Assembly: GCA_037176885.1 (NCBI GenBank)
Contig: JAWWNJ010000016.1
Coordinates: forward strand, 1,488,001-1,552,000
DNA: 64,000 nt
From: Favolaschia claudopus
Taxonomy: Eukaryota > Basidiomycota > Agaricomycetes > Agaricales > Mycenaceae
Reading direction: 5' to 3'
Below, in pieces: positions 55,019 to 64,000 of the stretch; the stretch's first letter is position 1; each line of letters opens with the position of its first letter. Both the position numbers and the translations under genes were made by a program. Under the pieces are notes generated by a model. The model was not told where the DNA came from, searched no databases, and saw nothing but the letters and a program-made list of their open reading frames with translations.

Positions 55019-58000
55019 TTAACCATCAAGGAGAATTAGCGGTTCAGATAGAACTGGACGAGAATAATGTTCCTAGAATTTGCGCTTTGATGAAGTCTGG
55101 AGAAGAGGGATTTTCGATGGCCGAGACGAAAATGGCCTACCTGGCGGCTGCCATGCCAGAAATTGACGATGAACCCGCCGCTCAGTTATTCCAAGAATAC
55201 AACGAGCAGCTGACAGAAGGAAAGGAAGTCGGCGAATCCTATGTGGCTATCGTAGCCAACATAACGGACAAAGTCAGAGAAAAACTGAAGGATCCGGCCG
55301 CTGTGTTTATGACTGCCGGCATCGATATTGAGTCGGTTAGGCAAGAGCAATCTCGTCATTCAGCGGGGGAGCGCTGTCAGTGCTGTGACTACGCCGATTG
55401 GGTAGTACCCGGGTTTGAACACAATGAGACAAAAGTCGCTCTGATGGAGGAAATCATTCCCGAGGATCACCCGCCCGAAGTAGAGGTGAAGGAGGTGTTC
55501 TCGAAGAAGTATAAACCGGTAGCGCTAAAAGTAAAGCCGGTCCTCGAGCCGCTCCCTCCCGAGTTCAGGATAGAAAGGAATATCATCGGGGATCCATTGC
55601 AGAACCTCGTCCTGCTAGACCCTCACCCGCCAGAATTCGTTCCCGTTGGGAGATACACTGCGGAAAGGAAGGCGGTGGTAGACGAACTGCATAACGATGG
55701 ATTCTTGAATGATGAAGAGATGAAGCTGGTTCATCATATGTTATCTATACACGAAAATACGGTAGCATGGGATGACAGCGAAAGAGGAACTTTCAGAACG
55801 GATTTCTTCCCGCCAGTAAAGTTCCCGGTGAAGCCAGACCATAAGGTTTGGGTGGAGAGAAATATTCCCATCCCGCCGGGACAGCTGGAAGAAGTCTGCA
55901 AGGTGCTTAGGGCGAGTATCGATGCCAATATATATGAACCATCTAATGGCTCGTATCGCACCAAGTACTTTGGGGTTCTGAAGAGTGATAAGAAGTCAAT
56001 TCGGTTAGTGCATTCGCTGGAGCCGCTGAACGCGGTAACCATTGCACACTCTGGGGTGCCTCCCGGCGCCGCGGATCTGGCCGAACATTTCGCAGGAAGG
56101 GCTTGTGGGTCCACGTTTGATCTTTACTCTGGGTACAACCACCGGCTGATTGACCCGGAATCTCGAGATTACACAACCTTCCAAACTCCGTTTGGTGCGC
56201 TTCGATTGGTGAGATTGCCGCAGGGTTGGACCAACTCGGTGCCGATCTTCCACGAAGACGTAACTTACATCCTGCGAGATGAAATTCCTGCGGTTACTCG
56301 GCCGTATATAGATGACGTGCCTGTCGCCGGAGGCTTCACTCGATACGAAAAGCCTGACGGGACGTACGAGACCATCCCTGAGAACCCGCTGATAAGGGTC
56401 TTTGTGTGGTTACACTTGGTAGACTGCAACCGAGTACTTACCCGGCTAGCCTATTCTGGGGCGACTGTAAGCGGGAAGAAGTTGCAGATTTGCCGGGGAA
56501 CTTTTAAGGTGGTCGGCCATGTCTGCTCATACGAGGGCATGCGCCCGGATGAAGATAGAATCGGCGTCATTGAGCGTTGGGGTCCGCTGAAGGATTTCCA
56601 CGATGTGAAAGCTTTCCTGGGAACTGTGGGCGTTATGAGAATGTTCATCCAAGACTATACAGTCAAGGCTGAGCCGATCCAGAAGCTCACCCGGAAGGAA
56701 GTCATATTCGAGTGGGGCCCGGCCCAAGACGCATGCATGAAAGTTTTGAAGAAGGCTTTGCGAGAATGTCCCGCGCTTAGACCTATAAGATATGAATGGG
56801 ATACCGAAGTGGTACTGGCGGTCGATACGTCGTACCTTGGAGTTGGGGTGCATGTGTACCAGCGGGATCCTTTGGACCTAAATAAGCGGTACTATGCCCG
56901 CTTCAGCTCCATACCTTTGAATGACCGGGAGTCGAGGTATTCTCAGCCCAAGCGGGAATTGTTTGGCTTGAAGAGGGCGCTAGACCACATGCAATATTGG
57001 CTGTTGGGCTGCCGCAAGCTGGTCGTCGAAACCGACGCTCAGTACCTCAAGGGCATGTTGGATCACCCGGGAATGGGGCCCAACGCTACGATCAACCGCT
57101 GGATTGAGGAGATCCTGATGTTTCATTTCACTCTGAAGCATGTACCGGGCAAGACTTTCGGGCCAGATGGACTCTCCCGCCGGCGTATTCAGCCGGGGGA
57201 TCCAGAGTATGATCATCCAGAGGACGAGTTCGATAATAACGAGCCGCCGGGTCTTCATCCTGAAAGTAGTGCTTGGCCGCCTCTCAAGAATTTCGAGGAT
57301 TTCAAGCACGATATTGACACTCGAGGTGGATATATGGTAGCTGAATTGGCGGGAGATGAGGCCCAGTCAGCCGCTGACTTCGAGAACGACGCCGAACAAG
57401 CTTGGGCTTACACCCGCCTTAGTAGAGAATATGTTTTCGAAGTCTTCTCTCAGTCAAAGGGTGACGACAAGCCAGACGGCGAGCCGCTGATCCCTGACCT
57501 CGAATTGAAATACGACCCGACGAAGCGGGAACCGTATTCTGAAGACCAACGATCGGTAGCAGCGAAGCTAGCGGACGAGCGGCTGCTCCTCATGAAGGAC
57601 TGGCGGCGGAATACCCTGGCTCGCCCGGCTGGCATGAACGACAAGGAATACAAAGCCTTCTTGCGATTCGCCACCGGCTTCTTTGAGGACGCAGATGGAA
57701 AACTCTATCATAAATCCTCAACGGGGGGTGCACATCAGTTGGTGGTAGACAAAGATCACCGAATGTATATGATGCGGGCGGCTCATGATAGCCTGGCCCA
57801 CCGCGGTGTCTTCGCTACCAAATCCTTGATAGAAATGCGTTTCTGGTGGCCTGAGATGGAGCGCGACGTCACCTGGTATATTAAAACTTGCGAACTGTGT
57901 CAGTTGAGGCAAAGGACTTTATTAAAGATCCCGCCCGTTGTCACCCATACCCCTTCGCTCTTCCAGGTGGTGCACGTCGACGTGATGGTCGTTGGAACCC

Positions 58001-59103
58001 CTTCCAACGGCTTCAACAAAATTGTTGACGCCCGCTGCTCCCTCAGCAGCTATATAGAAGCGCGGCCGATAAAGAATGAGAATGCCAGAACATTGGCCTT
58101 GTTCTTACTTGAAGATGTGATTTGTAGGTGGGGCTGCCCGGAGGAATTGGTGACAGATAATGCACCGGCCTTCCTAGCGGCTGTGGCCTACCTTGAGTCT
58201 AAGTATGGCATAAGGAATATTAGAGTTTCGCCGTACAATTCTCAAGCCAACGGGAAAATCGAAAATGGGCACTTCTCGATGAGGCAATCCTTATGGAAAG
58301 CTACTGGCGGGAATCCCAGCAAGTGGTACTGGTTCTTCCCGCAGATGTTGTGGGCTGACCGGGTCACTATTCGACGAGGAACAGGTTGTTCACCCTACTT
58401 TATGGTAACGGGCGCACATCCGATCCTCCCGCTGGATATAGAAGAGGCGACTTGGCTAGTGCATCTGCCCGGCAGGACTCTGACGACCGCTGAATTAATC
58501 GGTTATCGAGCCCAGGCCTTGGCTAAGCACGCCACTCACGTCGAACAGATGAGGGAGCGGGTCACCGACGAGAAACGAGCGAATTTACGCCGGTATGAGA
58601 TAGCGCATAAACACACTATCGAAGATTACCATTTCGAGCCGGGAGACTTGGTGCTCATCAGGAATACGACCGTCGAGAAGTCGCTGAATACGAAGATGGC
58701 CGCCAGATACCTGGGACCAGTAATTATCATCCGTCGTACGAAAGGTGGAAGTTATATCGTAGCGGAGATGGACGGCTCTGTCTTTCAATCGAAGATTGCT
58801 CAGTTCAGGGTCGTCCCCTTCGAGCAGCGGCGCTCAATTAAGCTGCCCGCTGACATTCACGACTTAATCGACCTCTCGGCCGAGACGCTGGAAAAGATGG
58901 TCCAGGAGGAAGACGGTTATTCTGGAGACGACTTCCAATTCGGGAATGTGAGGTTAACCCCCAGCGGGACGGCTGACGAAGAGCCAGCTCTGGAGGAGGC
59001 CTTGCCCGAGGAAGAAGAAGAGGAAGAGGAGCCTGGCACGGATGAGCCGCTGCCTTTCAAACGAAAGACTCGTTCTGCCACAAAAGCCGCCGCGCGGAAA
59101 TGA
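55000..59103 (+). CDS. pol: Ty3/gypsy pol: reverse transcriptase, RNase H, integrase
   Basis: Intact pol of about 1,365 residues, entered by frameshift. Counting from 55015: reverse transcriptase around residues 300-480, with STFDLYSGYNH (first Asp), LVRLPQGWTNS and the YIDD active site at about 431; RNase H around 595-720 (VLAVDTSYLGVGVH, ETDAQYLKGML); integrase zinc domain H-x4-H..CELC at about 924-960; integrase core with HVDVMVVG, VTDNAPAF and NGKIENGH supplying the D,D,E set (about 988, 1047 and 1082); then a chromodomain-free C-terminus with PGDLVLIRNT, a GPY/F-like YLGPVIIIRR module, and a Glu-rich, basic end. No stop or frameshift occurs in over 4 kb, in contrast to the duplicated DNA to its left. 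With gag split upstream, this element is probably not autonomous now. Confidence 0.92.
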   Translation, partial: SEFEELINHQGELAVQIELDENNVPRICALMKSGEEGFSMAETKMAYLAAAMPEIDDEPAAQLFQEYNEQLTEGKEVGESYVAIVANITDKVREKLKDPAAVFMTAGIDIESVRQEQSRHSAGERCQCCDYADWVVPGFEHNETKVALMEEIIPEDHPPEVEVKEVFSKKYKPVALKVKPVLEPLPPEFRIERNIIGDPLQNLVLLDPHPPEFVPVGRYTAERKAVVDELHNDGFLNDEEMKLVHHMLSIHENTVAWDDSERGTFRTDFFPPVKFPVKPDHKVWVERNIPIPPGQLEEVCKVLRASIDANIYEPSNGSYRTKYFGVLKSDKKSIRLVHSLEPLNAVTIAHSGVPPGAADLAEHFAGRACGSTFDLYSGYNHRLIDPESRDYTTFQTPFGALRLVRLPQGWTNSVPIFHEDVTYILRDEIPAVTRPYIDDVPVAGGFTRYEKPDGTYETIPENPLIRVFVWLHLVDCNRVLTRLAYSGATVSGKKLQICRGTFKVVGHVCSYEGMRPDEDRIGVIERWGPLKDFHDVKAFLGTVGVMRMFIQDYTVKAEPIQKLTRKEVIFEWGPAQDACMKVLKKALRECPALRPIRYEWDTEVVLAVDTSYLGVGVHVYQRDPLDLNKRYYARFSSIPLNDRESRYSQPKRELFGLKRALDHMQYWLLGCRKLVVETDAQYLKGMLDHPGMGPNATINRWIEEILMFHFTLKHVPGKTFGPDGLSRRRIQPGDPEYDHPEDEFDNNEPPGLHPESSAWPPLKNFEDFKHDIDTRGGYMVAELAGDEAQSAADFENDAEQAWAYTRLSREYVFEVFSQSKGDDKPDGEPLIPDLELKYDPTKREPYSEDQRSVAAKLADERLLLMKDWRRNTLARPAGMNDKEYKAFLRFATGFFEDADGKLYHKSSTGGAHQLVVDKDHRMYMMRAAHDSLAHRGVFATKSLIEMRFWWPEMERDVTWYIKTCELCQLRQRTLLKIPPVVTHTPSLFQVVHVDVMVVGTPSNGFNKIVDARCSLSSYIEARPIKNENARTLALFLLEDVICRWGCPEELVTDNAPAFLAAVAYLESKYGIRNIRVSPYNSQANGKIENGHFSMRQSLWKATGGNPSKWYWFFPQMLWADRVTIRRGTGCSPYFMVTGAHPILPLDIEEATWLVHLPGRTLTTAELIGYRAQALAKHATHVEQMRERVTDEKRANLRRYEIAHKHTIEDYHFEPGDLVLIRNTTVEKSLNTKMAARYLGPVIIIRRTKGGSYIVAEMDGSVFQSKIAQFRVVPFEQRRSIKLPADIHDLIDLSAETLEKMVQEEDGYSGDDFQFGNVRLTPSGTADEEPALEEALPEEEEEEEEPGTDEPLPFKRKTRSATKAAARK

Positions 59104-59325
59104 ATTACTGCTACGATATCTACGTTACAATTTGAAACGGGATTCGAAGTCTTTAAGTAATTGGATTGTCTGCATCTCCCGCCAGTGAGCAGCGACTAAG
59201 TTGCGCACCCGGGGAGCGTGTGGCGGCCAGCAGAAGGATGAGCCGTGAGGTGTCCGAAACGATTGAGCCAGTACCGAGTATGCTGAAGAAGGGGGGACCC
59301 GCTGGGGAAGCTCCTTGGGAACGAG
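59104..59325. other. Spacer between pol and the convergent minus-strand gene
   Basis: About 220 bp between two stop codons facing each other. I see no coding sequence, LTR end or polypurine tract in it. Confidence 0.4.
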
Positions 59326-60570
59326 TCAAGGAACATGAGCATCGACGCCGGCAGAGGAGGACTCGGGGAACTCGCGAAGGCGAGCCGAGATCTTCTCTCC
59401 TTCGTCGAGGAGCTGCTCGCGCCGGGCCAGAGAGCTACGAAGGTTCTCATGGATGACCGCCAGCTCGACCATGATGAAATACATCCGCTTGCGCAAGGCA
59501 AGGTGGTTGCTCATGAACTCGGTACCCATCTCAACGACGCTAGCGGCCTCGTCGACGACGGCACCTGAAGCGGGTGCCGAAGCATAGAATTCAGCCGTTG
59601 CTGCGAAAACACTCAGCGGGAGGAATCACTGACAGTGAACGGGAAACTCACCGTGGGTGAGGAAGGAGTCCTCGTGGAACGGGACGCTGTCGATGCGGGC
59701 GCGTTTGTTACCCTTGCCCTTCTTAGCGGGGGCCGGGCTATGCTGAAAGAATGAAATGAATGAATGAAATTGAAAAGCAGAAATAACGGGCGACTTACAG
59801 CGCGCACACCCTTCTTGCCCGCCAGGGCTGACTTAGCCTTGGGACCGGTAGGGGGAGCCTTGGGAGCAGGGACATGCTCATCGTCAACGAGCATCTGGGT
59901 GAACAAACACCCGACGGCGATGATAGAAGTATCAATCGTCAGCTCTACACAGGCCAGCTGTTAAATGAAAGAACGAACCTCGTCAGCACCAACGGTGGTG
60001 AGAGCGGGCGACAGAGCACGAACGGTGCCTTCGTCCTCGTCCTCAGACTCGGGTTCACCCTGAGACCGCCCGCGAGTACTCTTCTAGCGGGGGATGATTG
60101 TGAGTCAATGGCGAGCACGGCAATAAAAGCTAGTGAAACCGACCCGGGTCCCCTTGGAAGAAGAAACGGTGGAGACAGGCGGGATCGCCTTCTTGGAACG
60201 GTCTTCGTGAATGGCCTTGGTGATCCGCCGCAGGGCATCGTACCCAGCGGGGAAGGACACGTCCCGTTTACCATCCGGGTCGTACAAGGTGTGGTAATAT
60301 TCACGCGAAGTGAAGATTGCCTCACGAAGAACCGCGCTCTTGTCTTCCAAGATGAAAGGCATGAGCGGGGGAAGGCGCGCCTACGAACGAAAGAATAATG
60401 TTAACGAAACGAGGCTGGTCAAAGTAGCCGGCGGCTCTTACGAGAATCTCGGCGACGTCCTTGAGCTGGTTTTTACGAGACTCAGGCGGCGAATACTTGA
60501 CGAGGTTGGCGGCAATGTCCATAGCCTTGAGGAAATCGGCTTTGACGGTGTTGTAATCGTTTTGAGACAT
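59326..60570 (-). CDS. Six-exon basic/coiled protein of unknown function
   Basis: ATG at 60570 gives MSQNDYNTVKADFLKAMDIA and NLVKYSPPESRKNQLKDVAE. A GTAAGA..CGTAG intron leads to LPPLMPFILEDKSAVLREA, FTSREYYHTLYDPDG and FPAGYDALRRITKAI. Short exons follow: an acidic SEDEDEGTVRA, MLVDDEHVPAPKAPPTGPK, a basic KKGKGNKRARIDSVPFHED that looks like a nuclear localisation signal, and a helical C-terminus (MYFIMVELAVIHENLRSSLA) ending at TGA 59326-59328. All five introns have GT and AG ends and joining keeps the frame, so this is a well-formed gene, unlike the broken copies in the array. I do not recognise a domain; proteins of this general layout are multicopy in agaricomycetes as far as I recall. 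It is convergent with pol and heads a run of four minus-strand genes. Confidence 0.7.
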
Positions 60571-60992
60571 TTTTGAAGGAAGCAGAGTAAAGACAGTAGA
60601 CGAGGCTGGGGAGTAGACCCGTCCGCCCGCTGCTTCTTATACTCGAGCGGCCGTAATATAACGCCGTAAGGATGGTTTGGACGAAATTTGGACAACGGCC
60701 GAACTTGGATTACCATTTATGGTAGATGCACCCGCCGGTGGCGCAGAAAATTATTTCAAACGCGCCCGATCGTTCCGTGGCACGTAAATTTGCTGCCGGG
60801 GGACCTGAATTTCCTCTGATCGATCAACTGAGGACAGTTGAGATTTCTGAAAGGGGGAGAGGTGGGTCACCTAGCACGTCATTTGAGGGCAGCGGGCACA
60901 TCTTTACCAAGAAATAAATGTTTCCAAGGCCTCACATGGGGCGGGAGCGTGTGTTATCGGAACGAACTATCCGAAAGTACATGTGCCTGTAT
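60571..60992. other. Intergenic spacer upstream of the six-exon gene
   Basis: Contains the putative promoter side of the six-exon gene and the 3' side of the next minus-strand gene. No credible gene was found. Confidence 0.35.
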
Positions 60993-61621
60993 CTACACTG
61001 CCCGCATCCTAGCCGGAAGATCCAGGAAAAGATTATTTGCGAGAACGTCTAAGCGCTCGCGGATAACAGCAACATACGCAGCCGGGAGATTAGCCGTTTT
61101 GGCCTCTTGAAGAAGATGGAAAACCTGGCGGGCCTCGAAGTAAAAAGACAGCCGTTGGGTTGCCTCTGCGACGTTTCGACCAACGATTACAGCATGGTAT
61201 TGTTGCCAGAATGGGAACTGCGCCAGGGTCCCCTCGTGAACGACGTCCCAAGCAGCAAGCTGTTCCTTCGTAGCCGCTAGAAGCGAGCGGGGGATCAGTT
61301 GTGGCACAACAGATAAGAAAGAAGTCGTCACTTACGATCGGGACCCTCTTTGAAACGGTGTCGGCGGGCAGCTATTTCATCGGCCAGCTCAGCGGTCTGA
61401 GTGTACGAGCAGTTGTGCTTCAGCAAGAAACAGCGGGTACACGGTGCTCCCCACTCAGTAAACTCGCAATGAGAACGGGCGTTGAGGCACGCAGAGCATA
61501 CCCGGCCAGGCTGCCGAATGATGAGGAATTACCCGAGGCAAAATGTTCAGGAACGTACATAGTACTCCCTGAGCGGGCCGACGGGGTCATTCGGAAAGAG
61601 CGGATTTTCCAGCAAAGACAT
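60993..61621 (-). CDS. Small six-cysteine-cluster protein A
   Basis: Three exons. ATG at 61621 gives MSLLENPLFPNDPVGPLREY; a GTACGT..GGCAG intron follows. The second exon has CSACLNARSHC, then FTEWGAPCTRC and KHNC, spaced C-x2-C-x6-C-x8-C-x2-C-x6-C. A GTAAGT intron leads to a helical C-terminus with AAWDVVHEGTLAQFPFWQQY and VIRERLDVLANNLFLDLPA, stop at 60993. The spacing fits a fungal Zn2Cys6 binuclear cluster, but the Lys/Arg-rich DNA-contact residues typical after the second Cys are scarce, so DNA binding is uncertain. It is related to the two next genes in exon layout and cysteine spacing. Confidence 0.65.
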
Positions 61622-61905
61622 GAGTAGACGACTGAAGCAAATGGGACCTTCCCGCCAGCTTAAATACCCCTCTGAGACCTGGCGGGAGACCCAAAAACAT
61701 AGAGATCGACAGTGGGACTCATTGCACCCGACGCTCCCGGAAGATCCGCAATACATGTGGAATATCCAACGAGGTGCTGAGCCCCCGCTGAGCGAAAAAC
61801 ACGAGGAAGCTTTGGTTTCTAAGAAGCCTTCCTAATCGGGCAGCTTGAAACAGAGTTTTAAAGATGCAAGTTCGTTTGACAGTGGGAATATATTTCCTAC
61901 TACGC

Positions 61906-62576
61906 TTACGGCCCGATGAACATAACGGGCGGGAGCCTGGCGCCGGACTGGAGAGCTACAGCGTCTAACCTATCCCGGAGGAGATCTACAATTTCCTTTC
62001 GCATGCCCGCCCCCTTCGCGTCAAACCACAGCCGATACAAGAAGCGTAGCTGGCCAAACCCAAGGGTGCCGAGCATGGACCTGGCGGCGAGGATGGTGCA
62101 AGTACGCACATCAATGTACAACTTCTCGTCGAATCGGGCACCGGCGGCCCTGGCGTACCAGTCAAACTGAGCGATCCGCCCGGCGGAGGGAGCTAAAATC
62201 CACTAAGGTCCCGCCGAGAGGTAGAAAGATAGAAAACAGACTTACCTGGCCGAGAGGCTAGAAGAGTGTCGCGACGACGGCTGTTCTCGGCCTGCCAGAC
62301 GGACTTCTTAGTGTAGCAGCATAAGGCGGCGCGACCTATGAACATGCAGCTGAGGCAGGCTTCACCCCACTGAATCCAAATGCAATGGCGGTAGTTCTTG
62401 AGGCAGCACTGGCACTCGTACTCCGGCTAAGAGAAGGCACCCGTCAGCGGGAGAGCACCGAGAAAGATCGAAAAACCCACAAACTGAGCTTGAAGTACAA
62501 GCTGGTACTCTGAGGGACCGGTGAAGCTCCTGAAGCGTTCTGAGTAAAAAGTCGCTGCCAAAGAAAAGGCGGGCAT
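61906..62576 (-). CDS. Small six-cysteine-cluster protein B
   Basis: Three exons. ATG at 62576 gives MPAFSLAATFYSERFRSFTG. After a GTTTTT..CTTAG intron the second exon has PEYECQCCLKNYRHC, WIQWGEACLSC and RAALCC (C-x2-C-x6-C-x8-C-x2-C-x8-C). The third exon has QFDWYARAAGARFDEKLY, FLYRLWFDAKGAGMRKEIVD and LLRDRLDAVALQ, stop at 61906. The LRDRLDxxA segment matches IRERLDVLA of protein A. The first intron donor is weaker than the others. Function unknown. Confidence 0.62.
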
Positions 62577-62748
62577 CGCTCGAAGGACTCACTGGGCACC
62601 GGCCGCTATAAGTAAAATCTATAGCCGACGGGTGAGTACCACCGGCTGCCGGACCAACGGCTCAGGTGGAATCAGACATCACGATAACGGCTTGCGACCG
62701 GGCAAAGAGATTTATTTGACCCTAACGGGGAAAAGCTACTAGCCTGGA

Positions 62749-63491
62749 TTATCGCTCGAAGGTCTGGCGGCGCGTGCCTTGGGTCAAGGGCACAACGGTC
62801 GGTGCATTATCGTCCCGTCGCCTGATATCATGGAGCGAGATAGCTGCGTCGACATCGCATTGGGCATGGACCGGGTAGTCCTGGGTACGCCACTCGCGCA
62901 AAACTCGAGATAGGATGTTGTAGAAATACAGCCGCCGACTGGAGTGAGCGGCGTGAGACAGGTCGTGAGCAACGTCCCAGTCACGAAGGTCGCCAGCAAA
63001 TTCCTCCCGCCGACGTAAAAAGTCAGCGGGCTCACCGTCCACCGAGCCTATGAACATATCACGGCTTAAGCCACCGAGGCGTAGGTGGTACCAGAGTTCG
63101 AGGAATGCAAGGTCGTATAAAGTGCCGCCTGAATAGCATAAGAAAGACGAGGATTTAAAAAGCGGCTAGACTTACCGCTGCGATAGACGAAAAGTGTCGG
63201 AAAGGTCGAAGAAGGATAGGTAAACTTGAACCAATCCACCCCGGTGAACAGACACTTGGGGACCTTTGCCTCCCGGCACCGAGTGCACTTCGAGCCCCAG
63301 TGAAGAAATTCACAGTCTTCGCCGGCGTCACTACAAGGCGTACAAACGAGATTCGGCTAGCGGCTGGTTGGGCTTGGCACAGAAATGTGTTGAGGACGGC
63401 CTACCACAGTATAAATCTTGCGCACGAAGTCTTGACTGACCGCTGGGAAGGAATAATAGTCGACTAAGACTTCACCTACGGGCTGAGGCAT
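62749..63491 (-). CDS. Small six-cysteine-cluster protein C
   Basis: Three exons. ATG at 63491 gives MPQPVGEVLVDYYSFPAVSQ, joined over an intron ending CGCTAG to PNLVCTPCSDAGEDC, FLHWGSKCTRC and PKC (C-x2-C-x6-C-x8-C-x2-C-x6-C). The third exon has LYDLAFLELWYHLRLGG, then DLRDWDVAHDLSHA and LYFYNILSRVLREWR, stop at 62749. The WDVAHDL segment recalls WDVVHEG of protein A. Together A, B and C look like tandemly duplicated paralogues. Confidence 0.65.
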
Positions 63492-64000
63492 GGCAATGGA
63501 AAGAAAAAGATGGTTTGATTGGCTATCTACCCCTATCGACTACAAGTACGGTAGCGGGTAACTCGATCCGCCGGGCCGATTCTACTCTACGTTATCCCTC
63601 TTACGAGGCTAGCGGGAGAAATGAGCGACTAGTCACCCGGTGGAGTCCGAGGACAGCCGCTGACAGCTGGATGAGATGCCGCGGGCAATCCCCGCTATCT
63701 GATGATCCCGGTGATAAGCACCGTTGCCGCTCGGCATGTTGAAAAACTCGAAAGTTCGAGTGTTCAGTTCGCTCTCCAAGCCGTGCTCAGCCGACAGGCG
63801 CAGCACTTATTTGGAATTCCCCACTTCAGACTCTTACAAGACACTTAGAGGCTCTAGCCGGGAACTCGGGCTTTGGAACTTAGAAAGGACTTAAGATTTT
63901 CACACGAGAGAGGGCATCGTAAAAGCTTTTAATTTTCATCGGCTCTTTGGCCGGTACACGATGCTAAACTACTTGGGGCATTTAATTTTTATTTGGTGGG
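63492..64000. other. Non-coding right edge of the window
   Basis: No credible gene. Contains an inverted repeat ACTCGAAAGTTCGAGT at about 63747-63762. The last bases (ATTTAATTTTTATTTGGTGGG) end in a short purine run that could be the polypurine tract before a 3' LTR, but no LTR sequence is inside the window to test this. Confidence 0.3.

Noticed and set aside
60310..60576. Plus-strand frames between 59166 and 62170
   Set aside because: They are antisense to minus-strand genes whose exons join cleanly at GT..AG introns.

Overview
The window is transposon-dominated nuclear DNA from a basidiomycete fungus, most likely an agaricomycete. The evidence is GT..AG introns of about 45-120 bp splitting small exons, KDZ transposases with a CxC2 cysteine cluster, a fungal-type TET/JBP dioxygenase, a Ty3/gypsy retrotransposon and GC-rich coding DNA. 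I saw no rRNA, tRNA, CRISPR array or ordinary housekeeping gene.

Layout. Positions 1-54908 are a head-to-tail tandem array. Two complete units of about 22.99 kb (8924-31913 and 31914-54908) follow a partial unit (1-8923). The unit junction joins the protease region of the gypsy element to the middle of a KDZ transposase gene, sharing only three bases (CTA). Only the last unit runs through the junction point into the intact pol gene (to 59103). The flank beyond it carries four minus-strand multi-exon genes: one basic/coiled protein and three related small proteins with a six-cysteine cluster.

Nesting inside a unit. (a) An outer KDZ element, cut at its 5' side by the junction, ends at about 2442 / 25431 / 48420, directly upstream of the gypsy gag. 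(b) gag is split by a 3.7-kb non-autonomous element with about 64-bp inverted repeats and a 7-bp target duplication (GCAAGCC). Removing the element and one duplication restores the gag frame. (c) In units 2 and 3 the outer KDZ gene is itself split by a 13.67-kb element flanked by GAACTAC. Unit 1 has the empty site (250-256). All three element types begin CA[C/G]CCCAT and share a related subterminal region, so they look like one KDZ family.

The 13.67-kb element is the most interesting object here. It carries its own complete CxC2-KDZ transposase, divergently paired with a TET/JBP-type 2-oxoglutarate/Fe(II) dioxygenase (a probable 5-methylcytosine oxidase). Further cargo is a small basic helical protein, an unknown acidic protein, a protein with an RNase H1 N-terminal (viroplasmin-like) domain, and a large acidic/coiled protein. 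Mobilisation plus local oxidation of methylated cytosine is a reasonable inference for how these genes act together.

Sequence quality. The three units differ almost only by 1-2 base indels, mostly in homopolymers, and the breaks are private to each copy: a frame broken in one copy is usually open in another. This looks more like residual long-read consensus error in a collapsed or hard-to-polish repeat than like ageing pseudogenes. Frames described as restored are inferred by comparing copies.
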